Source: Conus ventricosus (Eukaryota > Mollusca > Gastropoda > Neogastropoda > Conidae). Taken from it: DNA of 64,000 nucleotides. The notes beneath the pieces were generated by a model that did not search any database, was not told the DNA's origin, and saw only the letters and a program-made list of their open reading frames with translations. Both the position numbers and the translations under genes were made by a program. Below, piece by piece: positions 46,514 to 58,199 of this stretch (position 1 is its first letter; each line of letters starts with the position of its first letter). The stretch is from the NCBI GenBank assembly GCA_018398815.1, contig CM031622.1:16558504-16622503 (forward strand). Direction: 5' to 3'.

Positions 46514-47847
46514 GGGAGGGGAGGGGGTCGTTCATGAAATATGATTTGGATGTTTCATTGATGCCAAGTCTGGTGAGTGCGTTTTTCCTTTTCATTCCCT
46601 TTTTAATAAGATTTTATGAACGTGGTGCAATTCTTTTATAGTATCATTTTTTTGTAAATTGGTTAATCCACTGACACTTCACTTAGAAAGAGCGAGATAA
46701 ACTTTGTTGGATTTTACAATTCTTAAGTTTGTTTTTGTTGTTTTTGTTGTATGCTTATAACAGATTTTGTGTTATTTCGTTTGTCCTCTGTCTCCTTCCC
46801 TCTCTCTCTCTTTTCCCCATTTTTTTTCCTCATGAAAGATTCTCCAGGATTATCAGATTGACCAATCCGGTTGTGACATATTTTCTTGAAAATAAATTTT
46901 GAATTTTTTTTCTGAAAAAAAGATAATGTGTGTGTGTGTGTGTGCGTGTGTGCGCGCGCGCGCGCGCGCGTGCGCGCGGAACACCTTGCAAAATGTTTCT
47001 GGGTCCTCTCAAACCTCTGAACGAATCTAACAGTTGGCATATCTGCGCATTTGCTTAAATGATATGAAAGAACATCAGCCTCATTATTCAGGAAGTCAAA
47101 AATCACACGGCACCAAGAAGAACTCGGAATATTCGCGATGTATCTTCCATGAAAGGTGTCAGAAAACTGACGAACCATTCGAAGCTTCTTTGAAAGATGT
47201 ACGCCACACTGACCAAAGACTGTGCATTATTTGACAGAGCATATGAAATGGTTTGTGACAAAACTGTCGATGGCATTCTTTCTTCAGATATCGGTGGAAA
47301 AAACGTTGACAGAAGACGAGGCTCTCACTAAGGACAAAGCTATAGACATAGGCCTAGCAGCAACAAGTGAAAGAAAATCCCGACCTTCAGACATGCTACA
47401 AATGCAAGTGTCGCGCTAGGCTAACAAAGTTACACATAGGGGGCCTAGGCCTAGGGCCTATTAGGCCTAGTGAAAGAAATAAAACGTCACGCTTATGACG
47501 TAAAGATTAACTTTTGAAGACAGTGTAAGAATTATAAAACACATTCCGCATCCTTACGCATTAAAAATAGTTTCATTGTTTACAGAACTACATGCTTCAA
47601 TAAAATAATATGGTGTGCCATATCACATTCGTACACTGATTAAACAAAATAATCTATTGGTTATTCTATAATTCAAATTACCAAGTGTGGTATAAAATGT
47701 AAGCCAACCAGTGAGTGGACGGCGGAATGATTCTCTAACGGACAAGCTTAGAAGAGCAAGAAGGAGGAAGCAGGCATGAAAAGGAGAAGATTGCTGTTGA
47801 AGAAGCAGCGTGTTTGAAGAGGAAAGAACTCACCACTCGTACAGATC
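45076..47847. other. Microsatellite-rich spacer
   Basis: It includes (GT)n blocks at 45388-45635, 46274-46350 and 46927-46975, and a T18-G24 junction at 46475-46516. A palindromic GGCCTAGGCCTAGGGCC cluster is at 47440-47470. A frame at 47250-47420 is unrecognised and not supported as a gene. Confidence 0.5.
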
Positions 47848-47862
47848 AAGTTCTGGAAGAGT

Positions 47863-48090
47863 GAAGAAATTAAGGAACAATATGCGCTAGTACCATACAG
47901 TAGAAATTCTCTTGATAAAATCCCAAACAATCAAATTCAGTTCTCAGTTTCAGACCAGTTATTCTTAGATACTCTGATTATGGAAATAAGAGCAGAAACA
48001 ATAACATTTAGCATTCATAAAAATAAAAACATAAATGAGAAAGTTGCAAAGCGAGACAACTGCAGGCGGAAATCTAAACAAATCTTAAAT
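47863..48090 (+). pseudogene. LINE ORF2 linker fragment
   Basis: The frame reads EEIKEQYALVPYSRNSLDK, then FSVSDQLFLDTLIMEIRAET, typical of the segment between endonuclease and RT in L1/Tx1-type ORF2, until an in-frame stop at about 48098. Confidence 0.7.
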
Positions 48091-48967
48091 AAATGTTAGC
48101 GAACCGCCCAGAGAACGTGGACAAACGAGTCACAAGACAAAACACAACGCGTTTCGACCTCTTAGGTCTTCGTCAGGTGATATATAAACGAATAAAACAA
48201 CGAAAATTCACCTAGCTTTGATCGCTTCAGATCGCTTAGGGTTCAGCGCAAGGAAGAAGGCGTTGAATGAGAACGAGGCTGTTGGAAGGGAAATAGTGAG
48301 TGAGATAATAATATTACTGATAGGAATACTAATAATGGTCAAAATATTGGGGGGGGGGGGGGGGGGGGGGGAAGACAGGATCAATCTTGGTGTCAATAAG
48401 TATGGGTATGGGAGAAAGGAGAGTGGGTTAGAGGATTCTTAAGAAGCAGGGTTGCCGTGGCAACAGTCCAGAGGCGAAGGCGATTGTGATGTCAATGCTA
48501 GTGGTAGTATCAATACAAGCAATAGTATTACTGAATGATACTGCTAACAACGATAGTGAAGGTTAAGGTAACGAAAGCATGACACAGAAACATATTTAGA
48601 AAATACATTTTTATAATAATCAAATAAATTAATAAAGGAAACATTTTTAAAAAAAATAACAATAATAAATTTAGAAAAAAATAATAAAAATAAATAAAAA
48701 TAAAAAATAAAAAAATAAAAATAAAATAAAATATAAATAATGATAATAAATGCATAAATAAGATAGCTGTAAGTTATGTGTGAGGTGAATAGTGGGAGAT
48801 AAGGTAGTATGTGTGTGTGTTGTGGGAGGATATTGTGGGCTGAGATTGAAGTGGTGGGTTGGTACATGTTACTTTAAGGTGTTGATGCTATGAGGGTGGA
48901 GGGAAGAAGGGGATGGGTTTACGTACTAACTGGGGGGGGGAGGGGCAACATATTCACACCTATACAC

Positions 48968-49007
<40 letters not shown>

Positions 49008-49040
49008 CCCCCCTCCCCCCCCCCCCCCCCCCCCCCTTCA
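48091..49040. mobile_element. Foreign block within the Tx1/L1-like LINE
   Basis: LINE coding breaks off at about 48090 and resumes by about 49075. The block includes an antisense Penelope-type end motif (48147-48179), a G23 tract (48349-48371), A/T-rich sequence (48590-48750) and TC/C tracts (48970-49036). Its own boundaries are not resolved. Confidence 0.5.
48147..48179 (-). ncRNA. Hammerhead-like motif of Penelope type
   Basis: The minus strand reads CACCTGACGAAGACC, TAAGA, GGTCGAAACGCGT. CTGACGA fits the hammerhead core CUGANGA, GACC/GGTC can form stem II with a UAAGA loop, and GAAAC completes the core. One extra A stands between the core and stem II, and stem III partners are uncertain, so activity is doubtful. 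Penelope-like elements are known to carry hammerhead motifs at their ends. Confidence 0.4.
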
Positions 49041-51882
49041 CGACCAACGATAAAGGAGCTAGCATTGTCCTTATAAATGAGAAAGAAAAACACATTGAAA
49101 AGAAATTCAAGCTTTGGAAAGCAAAACTCCTTTATTGGAAGCGGACGTGGCAACCTGAAAAAGATAAAAGATGAATTGAATGAGATTAGGAAAACAAAGA
49201 TGGAAGGAATAATAGTAAGGTCCAGGGCAAGATGGGCGTCACAAGGGGAAAAAGTAAACAAATACTTCTGCTCACTGGAAAAAAGAAAACTTTGTAAGCA
49301 AAGAATGCTAAAACTAGTCACAAAGAAAGGAACTACTCTTACAGAAACGGACCTTATGTTAGAAGAAACAAAGAACTATTTCAAAAATTTATATGCAGAA
49401 AAGAAAGTAAAAGATATTGAAATTGAAAAATATGCCAATAATCTACCCGAACTAACTCAAGCAGAATCCGATGAGTTGGAGGGACCAATTACCTTAGAGG
49501 AGCTACTAAAGTCTTAAAAAACATGGGAGAATGATAAAAGTCCTGGGACAGATGGTATGACAGTAATTTGTTTTAAATTCTTTTGGAGACAATTGGGGGA
49601 TTTTGTTGTCCGTTCATTAAACGAGGGATACAATAAAGGCGAAATGTCTATAATACAAAAAGAAGGTATGATAATTTGTTTACCAAAGGAGATAAGCCAC
49701 GAGAATACATAAAGAACTGGAGACCAATATCACTTCTAAATGTTACTAATAAAATTGCTTCTGCCTGTATTGCAGGTAGAATAAAATCTGTTTTACCCAA
49801 AAATCATAAATGAGGACCAGTCAGGTTTCATTCCGGTAGATACATAGGAGACAGTTTAAGAACCATATATGATGTAATTCACTATTTAGAGGTGAACCGC
49901 TTGCCTGGGTTATTAGTATCTGTCGATTTCGAAAAAGCATTTGACTCTGTTGACTGGTCACATACATGAGTAGGGTTCTACGTGCTTTCGGTTTCGGAAA
50001 AGGATTACAGCAATGGATATTATCTTTTTATGAAAAGATAAGGTCTTATGTTATAGTGAACGGGAAGGTTTCTTCAGGATTTTCTATTGGAAGAGGATGC
50101 CGACAAGGAGATCCTATATCTCCCTATTTGTTCGTTTTATGTGCAGAAATACTAGCAAACAAAATAAGGCAAGATCAAGATGTTAAAGGCATAAAAATAA
50201 AAAATACAGAATTCAAGACAAATCAGTTTGCAGATGACACCACCTTCACACTGGAAGGAGATAAGAAATCATATGAAAAGTTGTTCACAGATCTCTGTGA
50301 ATTTGAGCAAATATCTGGACTTAAATTAAACTATGAAAAAACGTTTAATGTTTGGGTAGGGATAAAAAAGATCTCGTCGAACATGTACTTACCCTTATAT
50401 AAAATGGAATGGAACCCTTTAAAATTTAAGATCCTAGGGGTGTGGTTTACGAATAATCTGACAAATATGACTCAAATCAATGTGACAGATACATTTTTAG
50501 AAGTTAAAAATCTATTTAAAATATGGTCAAAAAGAGTAATGACATCACTAGGTAGAATAGCAGTGCTAAAATCATTAGTGCTATCAAAACTTATATATTT
50601 GTGGATCCTTCTGCCCAACCCTCCAGACTCTCAGATAGATATGTTGCAAAATATGTGTTTCAAGTTTGTTTGGAACAACAAAAATGATAAAATTAAAAGA
50701 AATATTCTGTGCAAAATATTTGGAAAGGAGGGCTAGGTATACCCAATGTTAAGATATATATCCAATCCTTACAAATCGCTGGATTAGGAAAAGTATACGT
50801 GCAAAATTGTAAATGGAAAACAGTACTACTTTCATTATGTCCTGAAATCGATGCCCTTGATTCATATGGACCAGATAGATTTGTACAAAGCAAAATAAAT
50901 AATTTTTGGAGAGATGTTTTTCAGGCATATAAAATTTTTTGCAACCGTGCAGAATTAAAAAATAACACAGATCTAGCTATTGAACCTATTTTTTTGTAAT
51001 GAAAAGTTCAAAGTGGGAAATAAACCGTTCTTTTACAAAAAATGGATGCAGAACAATATACTTTTGGTTAAACATTTACTTGATGACAATGGTAACTTTA
51101 TAAGCCGTCACACACTGTCAGAGAAGCTGGGTCTGGGGTCAATTTTCTAAATTACATAAGTTGCGTACAATCAATAAAAGACTATGCGAAGAAAATGTCA
51201 ATAAAACTCGACAGTGATACCAGTAATGACAGAACATTAGCGTTACAAAAAATTTGTAGTGCCACTAAAGGGGCACGCATTCACTATGATATTATGATAG
51301 AAGACATTGAAGTTTTAAACATCAGCTCTTTTATGAAATGGGAACAGCGCCTTAATATACCTATTAATTGGACAGACGTACTAAAAAAAATTAAGAAAAC
51401 TAAAGGAAATAAAACTGAAATGGTTCCAGCTTAAAATATGTCACAGAATTTTAGTAACTAACAGTATTTTGAAAAGAATGCAGGTTGTGGATAGTGACAT
51501 GTGTAACTTCTGTAATAGAGAGAAAGATTCGATTAGTCACTACTTGTGGGAATGTGAATTTGCACATACTTTCTGGAAACAACTTGAAAATACTCTAAAA
51601 AGTAAGTGTTCACACTGTGAAAGATTGTCATTTAATGTAGAGCTTATATTGTTTGGCACTGATGAGAAAACAAAAACAGATGATATGTTAGACTTAATCA
51701 TTTTAATGGGAAAATATTTCATATACAAATGTAGAATTAATAAGATGAAACCCAACCTAATGATGTTTCTAAAGGAACTATGCTATAGACATAAAATTGA
51801 GAAACATATGCACTCGATGGAAATGAATTATGCAGAATACGGGACAAAATGGTTTCCATACATACCACTAATACAAGAATAA
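49041..51882 (+). pseudogene. Tx1/L1-like ORF2: RT and C-terminal region
   Basis: In order: RSRARWASQGEKVNKYFCSL (49220-49280), KSPGTDGMTVICFKFFW (49540-49585), then after a shift NWRPISLLNVTNKIASA (49717-49770), DQSGFIPGRYIGDSL, LLVSVDFEKAFDSVDW (first catalytic Asp, 49912-49960), RGCRQGDPISPYLFVLCAEI (50093-50150), NQFADDTTFTL with the DD pair (50223-50255) and GLKLNYEKT. The tail has DMCNFCNREKDSISHYLWEC (51496-51555), a CCHC-like motif, and ends at 51882. At least five shifts or stops break it. This is the most complete RT in the window. Confidence 0.9.
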
Positions 51883-52603
51883 TGTTAATAATGCATAGAA
51901 TATAATTCCTTCATTTTGCATGTTGTCCGTGACCTTGGGCATCAAATGGAACAATAAGACTGAAATATGATTATGTAACGCATTTTCTGTAAATGTCATG
52001 ATGTATTTATGAGGACACTATGTGACATGTTACAAGACTTTGTTTGATGTTTGTAAATAATGTCGCTGTTGTCCAGTGAAATACTTTCTTTATGTGTGCC
52101 TATTAAAAAAAAAAAAAAGTTCTGGAAGAGGCCACCCAGTACTTGAACGCCAAGACACAAAAGGGGCGAGATCCTGTGAACCAGCGACGGGGTATTGGGT
52201 CATTTACCCAACGACCGTCACTTGATCGTCGCCAGTGTTTGGCAAGCAAGGGTTGCGCTGAGGTAGATACACTGATAAAGTGATATACTTCACGTAATAC
52301 TTCGATCACACTATCTAAGCCGTTCTTCTTCTTCTTTCTTTAAGTGTCCGCCTTCATCACGTTGAAGATTCTGACACTATAGTAGGGGGTTTCCGGATCA
52401 ACGGTAGATCAAAAACTGCTGCCTGGATCATCAGCTTATGAATAAGTGGGCCTTACACTGGAGGGGGGGGGGGGGGGGACGGACTAAGGTGAGGATGGGG
52501 AGGGATAGGTGGGGAAGGGGGAGGGGCGAGGGGGGCAGGAGAGGGAGCGAGAGAGGGGAGGGGAGGGGGTTATATCCAGGATCTGAAGTCCCCCAGCGAG
52601 GCC

Positions 52604-53440
52604 GATGCCACTGCCTCAGCATTTCAGATCTGTGGACAGGGTAACCCCGAGGTATTTTTCCTCCTTGGTGGGCTGGAGGTTGTGACCATGCAGATGGTAA
52701 GTGGCCTTGTGTCTTGTGCCAAAATGTAGAGTGTGACACTTGTCCAGATGGAAGGACATGAGCCAAGTTTGTTCCCATTTAGCAAGTTTGTCAAGGTCTC
52801 TCTGTAGCGTGGCTTGGTCACTGGCCTTCCTGATGGTCTTGTGGCAAGCAGTGTCGTCTGCGAAAAGGCGTACGGTTGAGGAGAGGCCCGTCGGGATGTC
52901 GTTAAAGTAGAATAGGAAGAGGCAGGGTCCCAAGACAGAGCCTTTGGGGACTCCAGACTCAACCCCTACAAATGCCGATGTAACTCCTTCCACCACCACT
53001 GCCTGCTGCCTGTTGGTCAGCAAGTTCCTTATCCACCTGTTCAGGTGGCCCCGGATTCCATAGTGGTGGAGCTTGTGAACCAGAAGCGAGTGAGATACCT
53101 TGTCAAAGGCCTTGGAGAAGTCCATGACCAGGACGTCATGCTGTCTTCCCTTCTCTCTATCAAGTGTGATGTCGTCCACGAGTCCTAGCAGTTGACTCAC
53201 ACAAGAACGCCCTCGACGGAATCCATGTTGTTGCCGGCAGATGATGTTATTTTTCTCTGCGAAACTCATCACAGTGTGGACCAGGATGTGTTCTAGGACT
53301 TTGCCAGGAACACTCGTCAGTGAGATCGGACGGTAATTTTCAGGCCTGTAGCGCTCTCCCTTCTTAAAGATGGGCGTAACATGCACTGTCCTCCAATCTT
53401 TCGGTACTGTGCCCGTGTTGATAGACGACTGGAGTTTGGG
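52604..53440 (-). pseudogene. Jockey/CR1-like RT fragment
   Basis: An open minus-strand frame of more than 256 codons reads VTPIFKKGERYRPENYRPIS, QQHGFRRGRSCVSQLLGLVD, VLVMDFSKAFDKVSHSLLVH (first Asp), GVPKGSVLGPCLFLFYFNDI, STVRLFADDTACH (DD pair) and EEKYLGVTLSTDL. It lacks the endonuclease and the tail, so it is truncated at both ends, but the RT core shows no stop. Its clade is inferred from motif style. Confidence 0.9.
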
Positions 53441-54580
53441 CGAGCCGTATCGTTACGCCGCGTATGTTATCTATAAGATAATATAGGCCTACAACTCAAG
53501 TTCTAATCCGAGTTCCGATCTATTCTATTCACGTGAGGTTTAGTTTATCATCGTTGCACCATGATCGATTTATTGCCGGGGTAGACTGGATGACCGACAT
53601 CCTCATCTATCGATCACCCCATCAGCACCTTATCATCATGTGTTGTATTGATCATGCTTTATTTTCAGCCATTTTCATATCCCGTGCAGATCTAATTCAC
53701 CTAGCAATATCATGAATGATGAGCAACGTTATTTTGAAGCCATTATACCTGCCGCATCTCTGACTGTAGCATATAATTTTCACAACAATATTTATCAATA
53801 AGTGAATGAATGAAATGTAGTAATAGCAAGCTGTGGAGCAATATGTTCATTGGTGAAGACTTTTTGTAAAGATTTATTTATTTTAAAGAAGAATGAGTGC
53901 AGAAGAGAGAGTGAAAGATGACTGTTCCATACAGGCGGAGCAGGAAGCAGAAAGTAAAATAGAATATTCATAGATCACTAAGTAGCGGTGGTGTGTCGCC
54001 TTGTAGGTTGTTTTTTTTTCTCCGTATTTTCACTACCATCACCGTTGGGATCCATCGAGACGACCACTACGTGAGACGAGACGGAGAAATCACCACGTAA
54101 GTTCATCAGCAGGACGACGAGATCAAGATCTACATTCCACATCCTTCGTTTCACGAGCTAAGTAAGCTAAGCTAAGTAGCCTAACGTTATGTTTCATCAC
54201 CCAAGAATACGTACAACAAGGAAGGTCTTCTGCAACCAATATCCTACAAGGACTGAACAACGAACTAGTGTGCACAGTTCAACAAGATTCATAGGAAGAA
54301 ATGACATTACCAAAACTGTGTTCTAATTTTTTTCGTTATTGATTTAGTTTATGTAATTGTGAATTATACATTGACAACATCACGAACCACACATTTCACC
54401 ATCGCATCATTCACCTCGCCCGGCGCCCAGGCCCATCAAAACACATACTTACCAAATTATCATCAAAACTAAATCATAGTTCATTCGACATCTTGATCTC
54501 TGTTGTTCATTGAAAGAGAAAGAGAGGAGTGCGGTTATTCTATTCTTCCGCAAGCCCAACAACTTAATGTGTGTGTGACA
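53441..54580 (+). repeat. Probable 5' LTR and flank of the gypsy-type element
   Basis: The sequence ends TGTGTGTGACA immediately before the primer-site region, fitting an LTR that ends in CA. I could not find the LTR start, and no 3' LTR is in the window for comparison. The length given is an outer limit. Confidence 0.4.
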
Positions 54581-54660
54581 GGGGGGGGGGGGGGGGGGGT
54601 GCTCGTCCGGGATATTGAAAGGGGGGGGGGGGGGGGGGGGGGCTCGTCCGGGATATTGAA
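54581..54660 (+). other. Duplicated tRNA-Pro-like primer-binding site with poly-G
   Basis: GCTCGTCCGGGATATTGAAA occurs at 54601-54620, and CTCGTCCGGGATATTGAAA at 54643-54661. Each copy follows a poly-G run, G19 (54581-54599) and G22 (54621-54642). The core matches the tRNA-Pro primer site with its leading TGGGGG replaced by the G run. Confidence 0.75.
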
Positions 54661-55469
54661 ACCTAGGACATTGTGATACACACGTTTAGTGTTGGGTTAC
54701 GCTAGCTCCTTTTCAAGCGGGCAGGAAGGCGGGCATCATATAGTCATCCAGGTAATTGGACTGATCTGGTGCTGCATGTGCTAAATTGTAATTCTTTTTC
54801 AGCCAAATTTGTGTCCAGAAATTTTCATACTATCTTTGAATTTGTCAAGTCATGTCGTCGACGACCGTAAAACGCCAACATCATTCCGTATTTCCCGTAT
54901 TTTTTTCGTCTCTTAAAAACCTCAGCCAATCACAAAGTTGGTATAGTACACGTGTCCAACTGCGTCGAGTTATCGTGACCGTTTGCGATGTTACCATTTG
55001 CGGCAGAAGTCCGAAACGTGAGAAACTTACATTGTTGATACTCTGATTAGTTGTACTGGTGATACAACGTTGAGGCTACTGTCAGTCTAGATGCAGCTAC
55101 TAAGGTTAGAGTGTGTAGATCTGCGACGTCATTAGTGTCTGAGGGAAGACACGTTGAAGTGTACTAGCAGATTTGTATTAGGAACCAAGAGTGAGTTGTT
55201 CCTAGAAGGGAATTTATATTTGATATAATAAGATTTAGCTGTAGAGTTTAGCTAGTGGGCAAACCAGAAGGTATTTCGTCGCGAAAAATTAGAAAGTTTG
55301 TCGTGTGTCAAGGGACACAATCCAGGTACAAGATAGGTACCCAAGCCACGCAATCAGTGGTAAGTTAAGCCCATCTTGCATATTGTAGGTCACGAGAAGA
55401 AGATTAACGTTGGTTCTGCAAGTATCTGAACAACATAATGTTGTGTTTGTAGAAACCAAACAATAACGA

Positions 55470-56600
55470 AAGATTATAGTTGTGTTATAATGTTAGTGCG
55501 TTTATATTCTGCGGAGGAAAAACACGCTTGACTGTCCGCAAACGTGCCGAAATCAAACTGTCGCCGGAATGCTGTTCAGGATGTAAGCGATCCTCAACCT
55601 GTACGTCTGTGAGTGATAGTACGTTCGAATGTTGGAGGGCCAAAGGTGAAGCACTAGGATTAAAGAAGAAAGAACTCTCTGATTACATTGAAAGAAAAGA
55701 AGAGAGAGACAGAACAGAGCGACTGGAAAGAGAGAAAGCAGAGAGACAATATCAGCTAGAACTTAAAAAGTTAGAATTAGAAAGTACACGCAATGTGGAA
55801 GTTTGTACTAGTGTGCACTCTTGCCAGAGTCAGTCAGGTGCGGCCAAGGTCAAACTACCTTATCTAGAGGACAAAAACGACCTAGAATCATAGCTAGCAC
55901 AGTTCGAAAAGGTCGCTGTGATAAATGGCTGGAAGAAGGAAGAGTGGGGTACTCAAAGGTAGAGCACGAGACGCCTACGTTAAGTTGTCAGCTACCCATG
56001 CAGCTGACTACGAGACGATTAAAGAGACACTACTACACAAGTGCCAGCTCAACCCCGGCACGTACAGGCAGAAATTCAGATCTGCCAGGAAGGAGAGCAG
56101 TGAGACATCTTTAGCTTTGTGGGACAGACTCACGATTTGGTTAGATAGATGGATTGTACTCTCCAAGAAGAGAGAAGAAGATCTGAAGGAAATGCTTGTT
56201 CTGGAGAAATTTCTAGAAGCATTACCCTTTGACTAAGCTCGTTTCGTTCGCGAGAGAGATCCCCAAGACGTTGAAGCAGCTGTGGTAGCAGCAGACCTCT
56301 ACGAGCAGACACGCATGGTAGAGCGTCAGTTCCATGATCAAAGAGCTGATCACAGAGGTGGGAATCATGACCGTTTCCCAAGGAACTACCAAGGACTGAA
56401 GCAGCCAAGTTCAACACAGCAAGGACAGAACAACCGCCCAGACAGACCCAAGCCTCATTCAGGAGAGAAGCAGAAGTTTGAGCTTCGATGTTGTACCTGC
56501 AGAGGTCCACATTTGGCACAGTACCGTAAGAGTGAGAGAAACAACTCGGCAGCCGCATGTACTACAGTGGCAGCTAATCAGCCAGTATCAGAGACACCGA
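55470..56600 (+). pseudogene. Ty3/gypsy gag, frameshifted
   Basis: It begins with a head including ALGLKKKELSDYIERKEERD and a Lys/Glu-rich helix (55650-55790). The capsid-like part reads RARDAYVKLSATHAADYETI, then YRQKFRSARKESSETSLALW and LDRWIVLSKK (55950-56165). At 56500 there is a degraded zinc knuckle, CCTCRGPHLAQY, in which the last Cys is Tyr. Shifts at about 55890 and a stop at 56236 break it. Gag packages the element RNA. Confidence 0.8.
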
Positions 56601-56639
56601 ACCAGCCGTGTGACTCGTGCAGCAAGATTGAATTCGAAC

Positions 56640-57140
56640 CTCACTGTGCTGTGAAGATTGAAGGAAAAGCGGCAAAAGCCATCCGTGACACAGGTTCTAC
56701 AATGACCATTGTACGCAAGGATCTTGTTCCTCAGAGATGCTACACTGTGGAAAAGAAACAAGTTTCCTGACATCATCGAAAGTGAAAAGTTTACTGCCAG
56801 TCGTCAAAGTTTTTATGGAAACGCCCTACTTCACTGACCACACCGAAGTTCTGGTAATGGATGAGCCAGTATGTCCTGTTCTAGTAGGAAACACCAGGAA
56901 GACAGAGTCATCACAAGAGGAGAAAATTCCGGTATACCCTGTGCACTCGGCAGCCACTAGAGTTAAGCAACAGCCAGCACTGAAACTGAAGACTACACCT
57001 CTCAACTCGGTGACCCCTGAAAGTGAAATTCTGAAGCAGGAGCAGCAGAGTGACTCCAGCCTGACTAAGCTGATGGAAGTAGCTCGTAAACCGGATAGCC
57101 TCAGGACTACCAAGGCCGGTGCAGAATTCCACTACGCATT
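56640..57140 (+). pseudogene. Retropepsin-like protease and linker
   Basis: The stretch CAVKIEGKAAKAIRDTGSTM, with TIVRKDLV after it, holds the aspartic-protease active-site motif DTG at about 56688. A shift near 56765 moves the frame, after which PVCPVLVGN and a linker (EQQSDSSLTKLMEVARKPDS) lead into integrase. Protease directly followed by integrase is not the standard Ty3/gypsy order. Confidence 0.75.
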
Positions 57141-57149
57141 CAAGAACGG

Positions 57150-58150
57150 GATCCTACACCGAAAGGCCAAGACCAGCTGGGGACAACACAACCAGCTCGT
57201 AGTTCCCAAGAAATTCAGAGGAGAACACAAGTACATCGAGTTGCACATGACATCCCAATGTTGGCCCATGCAGGCATCAGAAGGACGAAAGAACGCATCC
57301 TCGCTGATTTCTATTGGCCAAGCATCGCGAGTGATGTAAAAAGATACTCTGCGTCTTGTGACACCTGTCAGCGTTGCATTGGGAGAAACACCATGGGCAA
57401 GGCACCGCTACAGAAGATGCTACTCTTAGAAACTCCTTTCCACCGTGTGGTAGTGGATATCACTGGACCCATCACTCCAGAGTCATCAAGCGGCAAGAGA
57501 TACATTCTCACAGTTGTAGACTATGCTGCAAGATATGCGAAGCAACTGCACTCAGGACCACTGATTCCGAATCCGTGGCAGAGGCACTGTGGGAGATTTG
57601 GACCAGAGTAGGTATCCCCAGCCAAATCCTCACTGACCGAGGCAGCCAGTTCCTGTCATCTACCATGCAAGAGGTCAACGGGCTACTCAGCATAAGAGGG
57701 ATGGCCACGACGCCATACCACGCGCAAACAACGGGCTCGTGGAAAGAGTTAATGGTACACTCAAGGCCATGCTTTAGAAGTTATGCTTGGAACAACCCAA
57801 ACATGTGACCGCTCCCTCCAGCAATCCTATTTGCTTACTGCGAGGCACCACAAGAGTCCTTGAAGTTCTCACCTTTTGAACTTCTCTATGGTAGGCAAGT
57901 GCGATGACCCCTCCAAGTATTGAAGAACATCTGGACGGACGAGGAGATGTGGAGGAAGACGTTCGTACCACAGCAGAATACGTCATGAACTTGCGAGAGA
58001 GGATCAAAGACACTTGTATGATAGCTCATGAGAACCTCGAAAAGGCAAGTAAGAGGCATGCAAAGTACTTTAATTGCAAAGCCAAGAAAAGGAATCTACC
58101 TGTTGGATCAAAAGTGCTTGTACTGCTACCCCAAAGCACAATAAGCTTCA
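57150..58150 (+). pseudogene. Integrase (HHCC, DDE core, C-terminal tail), upstream of RT
   Basis: A zinc-binding region reads AHAGIRRTKERILADFYWPS with CDTCQRC (57258-57375). The catalytic core has VVVDITGPI (first Asp, 57450), GIPSQILTDRGSQFLSS (second Asp, 57610-57660) and, after a one-base shift, the Glu region GLVERVNGTLK (about 57735). The tail reads PFELLYGRQVR, then KASKRHAKYFNCKAKKRNLP and VGSKVLVLLP (to 58130). The integrase inserts element cDNA. Several shifts inactivate it. Confidence 0.85.
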
Positions 58151-58199
58151 ACTGACGTGGTGAGGGCTGTACACCATCATCATCAAGAAGACCAGTCCT

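Larger units (their letters stand above)
47862..52116 (+). mobile_element. Tx1/L1-like LINE, 5'-truncated, with target duplication
   Basis: AAGTTCTGGAAGAG occurs immediately before the element (47848-47861) and immediately after its A-tail (52117-52130). The 3' end is a poly-A run at about 52104-52118. Coding begins in the linker after the endonuclease, runs through RT and ends in a Cys/His-rich tail; a foreign block interrupts it (about 48090-49040). Confidence 0.85.

Noticed and set aside
46723..47178. A 151-codon minus-strand frame
   Set aside because: Half of it is CA/CG microsatellite readout and the rest has no family signature.
47034..47419. Short frames near 47.1-47.4 kb
   Set aside because: No recognisable motif, no splice pattern, and comparable frames on both strands.
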